Assembly (NCBI GenBank): GCA_002344565.1
Contig: DDTZ01000048.1
Location: 1 to 26,596 of the forward strand
Direction: 5' to 3'
DNA: 26,596 nt
DNA from: Bdellovibrionaceae bacterium UBA2351
Lineage (GTDB): Bacteria > Bdellovibrionota > Bdellovibrionia > Bdellovibrionales > Bdellovibrionaceae
Shown piece by piece: positions 15,812-24,007 of the stretch. The notes under the pieces were generated by a model. It was not told the origin of the DNA and did no database searches. It saw only the letters and a program-made list of their open reading frames with translations. Numbering within the stretch: the stretch's first letter is position 1; each line of letters opens with the position of its first letter. Position numbers and translations under genes: made by a program.

Positions 15812-17257
15812 ATGAGCGCAGTTCCGAATCTAGTTAATGATCTTTCTTTTCAGATTCAGCAAATTCAAACGGAAATGATGTCGCAAATACAGGCGGCAAC
15901 AGCGAGCGGAGACTTTAATCAGATTCAATCACTGATGCGCGATATGGAAAAAAAGATCAACGATGTGATCGAAAATCACAAAACCGTTGAGTTTAAGCCT
16001 AACGTTGAGGAACTAAAACTTTTCGTCTACAACACGCCTCATACGGACATGAATCTTAACGATATTGTTTATGACTATGAACGTGATCTATTCACGAAAA
16101 TGGAAAATAATGATCGATTTCAAGAGATTCGCGCCCACGTAAAAAAACATTATCCAGAAAAGGATATGAGAAAGGTTTTAATGCGCGATCATTTAAAACT
16201 CGATTTGAAACTATCGCCTAAATTGAAAGAGGTTGTCTTAACTTGCATTGAATCTTTAAAGATTAAAACCGAAATCGAAGTGTATATGGTTAACTCTCTT
16301 GAAGTAAATGCGTACTGTCCGCCGCCGACAGAAGATAAAATCTATGTTTGCATTACATCGGCGTTGTTAGAAAAATTAGCGGTGCCTGAATTGTGCTATG
16401 TGTTTGGTCATGAAATTGGCCATGCGCTAATGGCCCACCATTCGATTCCTTTACAGCACCTTTTAAACAATCCTCAGTTTCAAGTTAACCCGGAAGAGTT
16501 AATTGAGATCTTTGCGTGGAAGCGCGCGGCTGAAATTACCTGTGATCGATTTGGGCTAATCTGTGGTCAGCGATTCGAAAATGCGGCTCGGGGAGTATTT
16601 AAGATATATTACGGTTTAACTGAGCTTGCGGATGATTCCATTTTTGCTTATATGCAGAATTTTGGCGATTTTAACTCTTCGATTTCAATTTCGCCTGCCG
16701 ATTTTTATTCAACCCATCCTTTTGGTCCTGTGCGCTTGCTAGCGCTACAGTATTTCTCGATGAGTGAAAATTTTCATAAGGCGATTGGCTCATCTAATCA
16801 TGAAATGTCGGAATCTGATTTGGAAAAACGTATCGATGCTATTATGAAAATCTACGACGTAAACAACGTTACGCCAGAGGCCCAAATGGCTTTGGATAAA
16901 TTTTTTATGATTAGTGCCCTAAGTATTTCTGCTTCCGATGGTGATGTTTCCGCTGACGAGATTTTAAAAATGAAGGAAATCTGCAAATCTGAAGGTCTGC
17001 TAGAAGAGGTGATGCCATTTGTTCAGGCGTCTGTCGCTGAACTGCAGGATCAGATTTATGTTGCGACAAATGCTCTATTTGAGCACTGTTCATTGCCTTT
17101 AAGAATGAAAATGATGCGTGACCTAGTTTATGTAGCCCTTGCAGATGGCGTATTAACGGATACGGAACGCGATATTTTATACTTCTGCTGTAGTGCTGCT
17201 GGTTGCGATCCGAAGTTTATTGATGATACGTTAAGTGAAATCGCTAAGTTGACATAG
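15812..17257 (+). CDS. M48-like metallopeptidase fused to a TerB-like domain
   Basis: A 481-residue soluble protein with no signal peptide or membrane helix, starting at an ATG with AAGGAG upstream (15801-15806). A coiled, Gln/Met-rich N-terminus (about 10-60) precedes an M48-type zinc peptidase core. The core shows HEIGHALMAHH (200-210), AAEITCDRFGL (239-249, ligand E241 and the D245-R246 pair), and STHPFGPVRL (300-309). The C-terminal region (about 360-478) has two acidic helices, ASDGDVSADE and LADGVLTDTERD, characteristic of TerB/tellurite-resistance-like modules, which bind metal ions in some members. Most M48 enzymes are membrane-bound (HtpX) or periplasmic (BepA), so a cytosolic peptidase with a TerB sensor-like tail is uncommon. 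It follows the ABC1 kinase by 139 nt and is convergent with the aidB-like gene. The substrate is unknown. Confidence 0.85.
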   Translation: MSAVPNLVNDLSFQIQQIQTEMMSQIQAATASGDFNQIQSLMRDMEKKINDVIENHKTVEFKPNVEELKLFVYNTPHTDMNLNDIVYDYERDLFTKMENNDRFQEIRAHVKKHYPEKDMRKVLMRDHLKLDLKLSPKLKEVVLTCIESLKIKTEIEVYMVNSLEVNAYCPPPTEDKIYVCITSALLEKLAVPELCYVFGHEIGHALMAHHSIPLQHLLNNPQFQVNPEELIEIFAWKRAAEITCDRFGLICGQRFENAARGVFKIYYGLTELADDSIFAYMQNFGDFNSSISISPADFYSTHPFGPVRLLALQYFSMSENFHKAIGSSNHEMSESDLEKRIDAIMKIYDVNNVTPEAQMALDKFFMISALSISASDGDVSADEILKMKEICKSEGLLEEVMPFVQASVAELQDQIYVATNALFEHCSLPLRMKMMRDLVYVALADGVLTDTERDILYFCCSAAGCDPKFIDDTLSEIAKLT

Positions 17258-17261
17258 TCTT

Positions 17262-18755
17262 TTAATAAAAGCTTGTTTCTGAATAAAGTTCAGCGGTTAG
17301 AAATGCTAGGTCGCGTGCGTGGGCCTGGCCTTTAATTGGGTCAGCTTGTATGTCTTTCGCGTATTTCTGCCATCGAGACTGGTATTCTGGTTTTTTTGAC
17401 TGCCTGAATTTTTCATCTAAAATTTCAAAGGTGCCCGGATCCTTAATTGATCGTAATAAATCTAAAGATAAAACATTTGTCGTTCCTTCCCAGATCACCA
17501 ATGCCATCATATCACGTAATAGAGTCGGTAGTCCTGTGTCCTCGATATAGCCGGCACCGCCAAAACCCTCGATACATTCGGCAATGATAGCGTAGCTTTT
17601 TTTAGCTGTGTATAGTTTTGTAACTGGTGTAATTAAACGCAAAGTTTTCTTTTCTGATTCAGTAATGACGCCAGCTTCTTCTTTGCCTAATAAGCTTACG
17701 GCAAAAAAAGTTAAATTAAATAGACGAGTAAATTGCTCTTCTAAATCAGAGAGTAATTTTTTATGCAGAGGCTGCTCGTTAATTAGTTTACCAAACGCGA
17801 AACGAACAGCGGAATAGCTTTGCAGGTAATCTAGAGCCCGACGGGCTTGCGAGATAGAGCAGATGCTATTATAGATGCGGGTAATATTTAAAATAGTCGA
17901 AATGGTCTTTATGCCCTGGCCCTCTGGCCCAATCAACTGGCCCGGCGCGCCGTTGAGTGTAAGTTCCGCGGTAGGTAAAGCATGCGTTCCCATTTTATCT
18001 TTCAAGCGATGGATTAAAATATTATTCAATTCACCTTTTTCATTTCGAAGAGGAACGAAAAATAGGCTCAGTTCGCCAGCTGATTTCGCGCCGTCTGTTC
18101 GCGCAAGAGCCATTGCGATTTGCGACGTTGTGGCGGATGTAAACCATTTCATTCCGTATAGACTATACCAATCTCCATTTTTTTTAGCTTCGGTTTGAGA
18201 AAGGCTTACGTCCGATCCACCTGTTTTTTCGGTCATCCATTGGCCTGATGTCCAAAAAGACTTCGGATCGCGGCTGGTTAGGTGTTTAAATGCATTTTTT
18301 TGTTCAGTCGTTGTACCTAGTTTTTCAAGCACATGTGCTGCGCCATCTGTCATGGCTAAGGGGCACGAAAATAGGGCGCTTGAGGAATGATATAAATAAA
18401 GTAACGCCATTTGCGAAATACGACTTTTCTCGCCGTATTCACGTGAATACGCGCGGGACACTATGCCTTCTGTAGCGGCAATGGCTTCTAGTTTTTTCCA
18501 CGCATCCGATGTTTGAATATGGTCGATGCGATTTCCCCACGGATCGTAGGAAATTAACTGGGGGCGCTGTTGGTTAGCGCGAGTGGCTAAATCTAACCAT
18601 TCCGTGGTTGCGAGATGTCCCCAAAGTGCGAACTGAGTTTCAATCTTAGCAAAGTCTTTATGATCTGAAAATGTAGATTTGATTAGGACTTTAAGGAGTG
18701 GATCGTTTAAGTAGGTGTTTTCAATTTTCGGCGGGGTTTGAAAAAAGGTATCCAT
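17262..18755 (-). CDS. AidB-like acyl-CoA dehydrogenase
   Basis: A flavoprotein of 497 residues that aligns with E. coli AidB along nearly its full length: NDPLLKVL near the start, SYDPWGNRIDHI, MTEKTGGSDVS (174-184, FAD site), GMKWFTSA, RLKDKMGTHALPTAE, GQGIKTI, EGFGGAGYIEDTGLPTLLRD and WEGTTNVLSLDLLR (422-435, Glu at the ACAD catalytic position). I chose the ATG at 18755 because AAGGAT lies six bases upstream and AidB homology begins there; an in-frame ATG at 18803 adds 16 residues without support. The C-terminal segment is shorter than in AidB (~541), whose last domain binds DNA. It is divergent from an AlkD-like glycosylase gene. The role could be protection from alkylating agents or ordinary acyl-CoA metabolism (ACAD11-like). 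Confidence 0.88.
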   Translation of the reverse strand: MDTFFQTPPKIENTYLNDPLLKVLIKSTFSDHKDFAKIETQFALWGHLATTEWLDLATRANQQRPQLISYDPWGNRIDHIQTSDAWKKLEAIAATEGIVSRAYSREYGEKSRISQMALLYLYHSSSALFSCPLAMTDGAAHVLEKLGTTTEQKNAFKHLTSRDPKSFWTSGQWMTEKTGGSDVSLSQTEAKKNGDWYSLYGMKWFTSATTSQIAMALARTDGAKSAGELSLFFVPLRNEKGELNNILIHRLKDKMGTHALPTAELTLNGAPGQLIGPEGQGIKTISTILNITRIYNSICSISQARRALDYLQSYSAVRFAFGKLINEQPLHKKLLSDLEEQFTRLFNLTFFAVSLLGKEEAGVITESEKKTLRLITPVTKLYTAKKSYAIIAECIEGFGGAGYIEDTGLPTLLRDMMALVIWEGTTNVLSLDLLRSIKDPGTFEILDEKFRQSKKPEYQSRWQKYAKDIQADPIKGQAHARDLAFLTAELYSETSFY

Positions 18756-18867
18756 GAATATATCCTTCAATTCATCGATCTCATAGGCAACTACAATATT
18801 CATGCGTTACATAATCGTTTTGCTTTTTTTTGATGTCATTATGAACTCGCGGCGCTACGGTTAAGAA

Positions 18868-19647
18868 ATGAAAAAATACCAATTGGAAGTCGAAACAACC
18901 TTAAAAAAGGTTAAGCCTGTTGATAAGCCGTCTATTTGGAAAGCGGAAAATTATGTAGGTGGCGGAAGATCCGCGCTTTCATTTTTAGATCTCAAAATCC
19001 CTGATGTGCGACGGGCCTACTTGAGTGGGTTTAGTTTCTTTAAGCCAGGGAAAAAGAAATCGTTTGATAAGAATGAACTCGAAATATTTGACTATATTTG
19101 GAAGAACTCGAAGAACCACGAAACTTTAATAGTTTGTCTTTACTATCTGAAATCTCTTCCGTTTTCTGTGCGAAAGGAAAACCGAGAACTGATTTTAAGT
19201 TGGCTTGGGCGTGTCGATAACTGGGCTTTGTCTGATGAAATAAGTGGATTGTTTTCTGAATTTTTAGAAGATGATATAAAGATGCTGTCTCGTTACAAAA
19301 AATGGAATAAATCAAAAAACTCATGGGAACGTCGCCAATCGTTAGTAGGTTTGTTGTTTTATTCGCGATTTAGAAAACGCAAACATTTAACATGGTCACA
19401 AATCAAATCCTTCTTGGATCCACTTTTAATGGATGAAGATTATTACGTGCAAAAAGGAATTGGTTGGACGATTCGTGAGGCCTATCACTGGTATCCCGAG
19501 GCTGTATTTGCCTACGTCGAAAAAAACGCATGTATCATCAATCCTGCCGCTTGGTATGCGTGCACCGAAAAAATGTCGACAAAAGAAAAAAATAAGTTAA
19601 AACAGGCACGTCGTGAACGTATTCGAAACCGAAAAAATACAAAATAA
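18868..19647 (+). CDS. AlkD-like DNA alkylation repair glycosylase
   Basis: A 259-residue all-helical HEAT-like repeat protein of the DNA alkylation repair family, which excises N3- and N7-alkylpurines. Residues matching the AlkD active-site set are visible: DNWALSD (117-123; W119 and D123 for AlkD W109 and D113), SWERRQSLV (152-160; R155/R156 for R148) and VQKGIGWTIREAY (194-206; W200 for W187). The Lys/Arg-rich C-terminus fits DNA binding. It is divergent from the aidB-like gene (112 nt between chosen starts) and overlaps the following DUF455 gene by 35 nt. No strong ribosome site is seen before the ATG. The family call is good; activity on a given lesion is inference. Confidence 0.87.
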   Translation: MKKYQLEVETTLKKVKPVDKPSIWKAENYVGGGRSALSFLDLKIPDVRRAYLSGFSFFKPGKKKSFDKNELEIFDYIWKNSKNHETLIVCLYYLKSLPFSVRKENRELILSWLGRVDNWALSDEISGLFSEFLEDDIKMLSRYKKWNKSKNSWERRQSLVGLLFYSRFRKRKHLTWSQIKSFLDPLLMDEDYYVQKGIGWTIREAYHWYPEAVFAYVEKNACIINPAAWYACTEKMSTKEKNKLKQARRERIRNRKNTK

Positions 19648-20386
19648 AATCCAGGGTCTAGAAGATCATATTCAAGGTGTTTTGAATGGTCAGATGTTTT
19701 CTATTCCTGAGCTAGCTGCTCGAGATGTCGAAGTGAAGGAGCCCTTGCAACATCCTCCTAAAAAAGGCTTAAGCTCAAAGGAGGGGCAAGCGCGGCTATT
19801 GCATGATTTAGCCAGTATCGAATTACAGGCGATGGAACTAGCGCTGCGTACACTCACTGAATATCACAAAGAGATCAAGGGAACTAAATATTTGGATCTG
19901 CTTGTTCAGCTGGTTCTTTCAGAACGTTCTCATCTGCAAATGTGTGTGAATGGAATTCAAGAGTTAGGTTTTCAGTGGGGAGATTGGCCTGTGCATTTGG
20001 CTCTATGGAAATCGGCGGGACCTGAAGATAGTTTAATTGACCGTGTTTTTATTGTTCACAGGTATTTAGAGGGAAGTGGGCTAGATGCGGCCGATACGCT
20101 GCTTCGGCGTTTAAGCGGTGTGAACGGCAAACATTTGGATACCATTGTAAAAACGATTTCTGATGAAGAGATGGATCATGTGCAATTTGGCTCACGCTGG
20201 TTTTTTGATTTATGTAGAGTCAGTAAACTTGATGCGGATACTATTTTCAGAGAAACACTTCAAAAAGTACGAATCAAATTGCCTAAACGTCTTGAGCCCA
20301 TAAATTCTGCACTACGGACAAAAGCTCTGTTCTCAGAGGCGGAAATCGATACATTAAGAAAATATCAAAAAGAAACTTCGCTGTAG
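19613..20386 (+). CDS. DUF455 ferritin-like di-iron protein
   Basis: A 257-residue protein of the DUF455 family, a ferritin-like four-helix bundle. Candidate iron ligands follow the E...ExxH...E...ExxH pattern: E70 in LLHDLASIELQAMEL, E104 and H107 in LSERSHL, E153 in RYLEGSGLD, and E186 and H189 in DEEMDHVQFGSRWF. FQWGDWPVH is also typical. Distant relatives include MiaE-type tRNA hydroxylases, but the family's function is not established. The start is a GTG at 19613, inside the end of the alkD-like gene (35-nt overlap), with a weak AGG upstream. Later in-frame starts would still keep the iron site. The overlap implies co-expression with the DNA glycosylase. Confidence 0.85.
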   Translation: MNVFETEKIQNKIQGLEDHIQGVLNGQMFSIPELAARDVEVKEPLQHPPKKGLSSKEGQARLLHDLASIELQAMELALRTLTEYHKEIKGTKYLDLLVQLVLSERSHLQMCVNGIQELGFQWGDWPVHLALWKSAGPEDSLIDRVFIVHRYLEGSGLDAADTLLRRLSGVNGKHLDTIVKTISDEEMDHVQFGSRWFFDLCRVSKLDADTIFRETLQKVRIKLPKRLEPINSALRTKALFSEAEIDTLRKYQKETSL

Positions 20387-20511
20387 TATTGTTACCACAC
20401 TGTTGTTTTTAGTGCTGTGGACTTGTCGCTACAGGCTGTCTAATTGCGAGAGAAATCAGAAATTTACCTGCGTTATTAAAAGTATCATTTTAAAATAAAC
20501 TTAGTTCTTTT

Positions 20512-20550
20512 AAGTAAAAACCTGAAAAAACGATATAAGTGTTTTTACTT
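20512..20550. repeat. 10-bp perfect inverted repeat upstream of the lipoprotein gene
   Basis: Arms AAGTAAAAAC (20512-20521) and GTTTTTACTT (20541-20550) are exact complements separated by 19 nt. The repeat lies 26 bases upstream of a candidate -35 box and 125 bases after the DUF455 stop. It could be a regulator binding site, or a weak terminator-like hairpin for the upstream operon. The arms are AT-rich, so chance is possible. Confidence 0.4.
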
Positions 20551-20576
20551 TGTAAACGCTACTTGCCTCAGCTCCG

Positions 20577-20606
20577 TTGACAGTAAACAGAACAAAGCGT
20601 TGTTAT
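20577..20606 (+). promoter_or_regulatory. Candidate sigma-70-type promoter for the lipoprotein gene
   Basis: TTGACA at 20577-20582 is a perfect -35 box. It is followed after 18 bases by TGTTAT (20601-20606), a four-of-six match to TATAAT. The predicted transcript would start near 20613, leaving an ~18-nt leader that contains the AAGGAG ribosome site at 20619-20624. The match is by eye only. Confidence 0.4.
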
Positions 20607-20630
20607 GAGCTTAATGAAAAGGAGAATGAT

Positions 20631-21344
20631 ATGAGAAAAAATATTTTGTTAAATATGATTCTAATTACTGGCCTTGGTGTAGGGTGTGCGAAGACAGATT
20701 CTAGCAATATTAAAACTTCAGGTTTTTATGCAGATTATACTGTTAAGACCTCAGCGACGAATCCAAGTGTTGCTACATGTTCGGCATCATTTCGTGTAGA
20801 AGCGGGTGGAACGTATATTGATTTAAGTAGCGGTGATACAGTGACGTGTAACGGACAATCGATGTCACGTTCTGAACTTTTTGGAATTGTAACCTACACG
20901 GCAACTCTTGCCGCTACCGTGGGGTCAACATATACAGTTGTGTTGACTCGATCCGGAGAAGCTCCCTATTCGGCGTCGGTGACTTTACCAGAAGCGGTAA
21001 GTCCAACGTCACCAGCCAGCGGCGCCAGTGGTACAAAGGGAAATGTGTTAAGCTTTTCTTGGGCAACAAGTAGTAGTTCAATAGACACTATGACAGTCAG
21101 TTCGTCGAGTGTAACCAGCGGCGATACTAAGTGTCCTGTAGCAGCGTATTTTCAAGATTCGGCTCCAGAAAATGGAGTCGGGTCATTTAGTGCCAGCGAA
21201 ATGTCGTTGCCGGCAACCGGTAGCGCTGGTGCATGTTCAATGAATATTACGTGGCAGCGGCGTCGTGCGGGATCTATGCCTTCCGGATTAAAGGGTGACA
21301 TCACGGGCGTGCAAGAAGCCACTCGCACGATCACGTTAAATTAA
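20631..21344 (+). CDS. Small lipoprotein, Ser/Thr-rich, unknown function
   Basis: A 237-residue protein starting MRKNILLNMILITGLGVGC, a lipoprotein signal with C19 as the lipidated residue (the -3 position is Gly, slightly atypical). Ala follows the Cys, so outer-membrane sorting is expected by the E. coli rule. The mature part is rich in Ser, Thr, Gly and Val with a few cysteines and looks like beta-sandwich (Ig-like) material; no enzyme motif is seen. ATG 20631 is chosen for the strong AAGGAG at 20619-20624 and the signal peptide; the longer frame from 20577 begins within the promoter. The stop overlaps the convergent kmo stop by a few bases. Confidence 0.8.
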   Translation: MRKNILLNMILITGLGVGCAKTDSSNIKTSGFYADYTVKTSATNPSVATCSASFRVEAGGTYIDLSSGDTVTCNGQSMSRSELFGIVTYTATLAATVGSTYTVVLTRSGEAPYSASVTLPEAVSPTSPASGASGTKGNVLSFSWATSSSSIDTMTVSSSSVTSGDTKCPVAAYFQDSAPENGVGSFSASEMSLPATGSAGACSMNITWQRRRAGSMPSGLKGDITGVQEATRTITLN

Positions 21345-22723
21345 ACGGTATAGCGATCAAGCTGGATTCCTTGTGTGCGCAACCAAGGAATCCATTCACG
21401 TTTCATTTGGTTATGGCAAAACGATAAGTCTAGGTCTTCAATGCGCGGAGTTTGTTTAGCGATATCAGCAAGCAGTCGTGCTTGAATTAAACCGGCCTCT
21501 TGTGCTTTCGCGTACGGGATTAGTGTGTATGTGATCATTCCGTAGCGAGAGCGGTATTCAGTCGGAAATTCTTTTTCCAAAATAGATTCAATTTTCTTTT
21601 GAAGCAAAAAGTTTTTATCGCCAACTTTATCGCTCATTTCCACAAAATTTTCTAACGCCATCTCGGCGATGGCGTTCGCATTCTTGATCCGTGTTTGTGA
21701 ATACAAAGTTAGGGCTTTCTTAAAATTCCATTCGCTAGCTTCTAAAATTTCTAGCAAATTCGTAACGTCCTCAAATCCACAATTCATGCCCTGACCAAAG
21801 AATGGAACAATGGCGTGGGCGGCATCACCCATTAAGGCGATCGAGTCCTCAAGGTGCCATTGAGAAAAACGTACAGTTCCCAGGCTGCCTTGAGGGTTTT
21901 CCAAAAACTGAGATTCTAGATTTGGTACAAGTGGCATCACATCTTGAAACTCTGTTTTGAAAAGCGCATGTACGCGTTCTTTCGTTTTTATACTGTCAAA
22001 GCTCCATGGATGATTCGTGCGCGGTAGATACAGCGTCAGTGTAAAGCTGTTGTCTGTGTTAGCGAGCGCCATCAACATATGTGTTCCACGCGGCCAGATG
22101 TGTAGGTTGTTTTTTTCTAAAACAGGTTGACCGTTAGCGTCCGGTGGTAAGTAGAGTTCTTTGTAGTCAGAGGAAATAAAGCTTACGTTTTCTTGGTAGG
22201 TGTTTGGGTTTAGGACATGAAGTTTTTTGCGGATGATCGAGCCAGCACCATCGGTCGCAAAGGCGTGTTCATATTTCGTTTGAATTCCGTTAGCGAACGT
22301 TAGGGTCTTCGAGTGTATGTCTGTATCGCTTAACTCATGTTCGAAATGGAAAACAACGCCTACATCTGCGCATTTCTGAATGAGTGTTTTATTTAAGTCT
22401 CCGCGCGAAACGGCGTAGTTGCATTCGGAATTATTGCGTCCATAGGCTTGGTATTGAGTGGCTCCATCAAGCGCATGCATTAATCGTCCATATACGGGAA
22501 CGGTTGTCGGCAGTATCGAATTGATCAATCCTGCTTTCTTTAAACCGTCTAAACCTCGAGACGTAACAATTAAATTAATACTGCGTCCACGATCGGCGGC
22601 GGCTTTTCTGGGGTCCGCACGTTTTTCGAAAACGTGGACCGTGAAGCCTTTTTGTTTTAGCAAATAAGCCCAAAGAGATCCGACTAGTCCTGCGCCAACG
22701 ATATGGATGCTTTTATTTGTCAT
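21341..22723 (-). CDS. kmo: Kynurenine 3-monooxygenase
   Basis: An FAD- and NADPH-dependent aromatic hydroxylase converting L-kynurenine to 3-hydroxykynurenine. The 460-residue length is usual. Seen are the N-terminal dinucleotide fold VGAGLVGS (9-16) with VFEKR after the second strand, RSINL (47-51), the DG motif (D158-G159), and MGDAAHAIVPFFGQGMNCG (298-316), the FAD-ribityl/active-site motif characteristic of this enzyme. FEDVTNLL follows it. The ATG begins one base after the kynureninase stop, with GGAAAG in the end of kynU as ribosome site, so it is the third gene of a minus-strand operon. No C-terminal membrane helix, unlike the mitochondrial enzyme. Confidence 0.95.
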   Translation of the reverse strand: MTNKSIHIVGAGLVGSLWAYLLKQKGFTVHVFEKRADPRKAAADRGRSINLIVTSRGLDGLKKAGLINSILPTTVPVYGRLMHALDGATQYQAYGRNNSECNYAVSRGDLNKTLIQKCADVGVVFHFEHELSDTDIHSKTLTFANGIQTKYEHAFATDGAGSIIRKKLHVLNPNTYQENVSFISSDYKELYLPPDANGQPVLEKNNLHIWPRGTHMLMALANTDNSFTLTLYLPRTNHPWSFDSIKTKERVHALFKTEFQDVMPLVPNLESQFLENPQGSLGTVRFSQWHLEDSIALMGDAAHAIVPFFGQGMNCGFEDVTNLLEILEASEWNFKKALTLYSQTRIKNANAIAEMALENFVEMSDKVGDKNFLLQKKIESILEKEFPTEYRSRYGMITYTLIPYAKAQEAGLIQARLLADIAKQTPRIEDLDLSFCHNQMKREWIPWLRTQGIQLDRYTV

Positions 22724-22724
22724 T

Positions 22725-24005
22725 TTACTTTCCGATGAAAAATGATTTCATGATTTGTACAAGTTGGTAAACATCAGTGAACGAGTTATACATGGCTGTT
22801 GGTGTTGCGCGAATGATGTTGGGTTCACGGAAATCAACAATAGCATGATGATTCATTAAGTGATTTTTAAATTCTTGGTGACGAGACGCCACCTTTAAGC
22901 ACAGCATGGAGCCACGAGCCGCCGGTGTGACCACGGTCACGTTAGAACCTAGGTTTTCTTTAATCATCATCTCAAAATATGACGTCAGCTCATCACCGCG
23001 TTTGCGGGCATTTTTAATTCCCATTTCGTCGAATAGTTCTAACGAAGCTTTTAATGCCGCCAACTGGAAAATCGGTGGATTGCTAAGTTGCCATGCCTCG
23101 ACCGAATCAATCGGGTTAAAATTTGGACCCATTTTAAAGCGCTCTGTTTTGTTGTGTCCCCACCAGCCTTCAAAGCGCGGCATAGATCTAAAATCTTTTG
23201 GGTTTTTGGCGGCGGCGTGATGTTTTTCGTGAACAAAGCAGCCCGCAATGCCACCGGCACCCGAGTTCAAATATTTATAACTGCACCAAACAGCGAAATC
23301 TATGTCATCATCATGTAGATTCATAGATAAATTGCCAGCGCCATGAGCTAAGTTAAATCCAACTTTTGCACCTACCGAATGCGCGGCCTCTGCAATTTTA
23401 GCCATATTAAATTTCTGACCAGATAAATAGTTACATTGACCGATTAGAACTAGTTCTAACGAGTCACCAAGGCGTTTGATTTCTGAAATGATAAAATCAT
23501 CATCGATAGAGTCGGCACCCGGTGCATGTTTAAGTTCAACAACTGTGTCTTCAGGGGGCAGCCCATGAAAACGGGCTTGTGAGTCAACTGCGTATTTATC
23601 TGAGGGGAACGTATTTGACTCGATTAGGATTTTATTACGTTTTCCTTTTGGATTGTAAAAGCTCGTCATCATCAAATGTAAATTCACGGTAAGTGAATTC
23701 ATAGCTACAACTTCCGATTCTTTTGCGCCAACGAGACGTGCAAACGACGCTGTAACGACTTCGTGGTAGCTGACCCAAGGGATTTTTGATTTAAAGTGAG
23801 CCTCTACGCCGAATTCACCCCAGGCGTCCAATTCTGATTGGATTGCGGCTTTTGTTCGCTTGGGCATTAACCCGAGCGAATGCCCTGCAAAATACAGAAC
23901 GTCTTGACCATCTTCTTTTGGGAATACGAATTCTTGACGAAACTTGCTGAGCGGATCGCTGACGTCTCTATTTTTGGCCCATTCTATTGAATTTGAATTC
24001 GACAT
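22725..24005 (-). CDS. kynU: Kynureninase
   Basis: A PLP-dependent hydrolase that cleaves kynurenine or 3-hydroxykynurenine to (3-hydroxy)anthranilate and alanine. It is 426 residues, as expected. Family motifs are YFAGHSLGLMP (38-48), NSLTVNLHLMM (103-113), ESNTFPSDKYA (129-139), FNLAHGAGN (217-225), WCSYKYLNSGAGG (240-252) with the PLP lysine K244, and the GWWGH segment. Followed by kmo, so 3-hydroxyanthranilate is the likely product. The start follows the stop of the decarboxylase-like gene by two bases, with AAAGGA as ribosome site. Confidence 0.96.
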   Translation of the reverse strand: MSNSNSIEWAKNRDVSDPLSKFRQEFVFPKEDGQDVLYFAGHSLGLMPKRTKAAIQSELDAWGEFGVEAHFKSKIPWVSYHEVVTASFARLVGAKESEVVAMNSLTVNLHLMMTSFYNPKGKRNKILIESNTFPSDKYAVDSQARFHGLPPEDTVVELKHAPGADSIDDDFIISEIKRLGDSLELVLIGQCNYLSGQKFNMAKIAEAAHSVGAKVGFNLAHGAGNLSMNLHDDDIDFAVWCSYKYLNSGAGGIAGCFVHEKHHAAAKNPKDFRSMPRFEGWWGHNKTERFKMGPNFNPIDSVEAWQLSNPPIFQLAALKASLELFDEMGIKNARKRGDELTSYFEMMIKENLGSNVTVVTPAARGSMLCLKVASRHQEFKNHLMNHHAIVDFREPNIIRATPTAMYNSFTDVYQLVQIMKSFFIGK

Positions 24006-24007
24006 AA

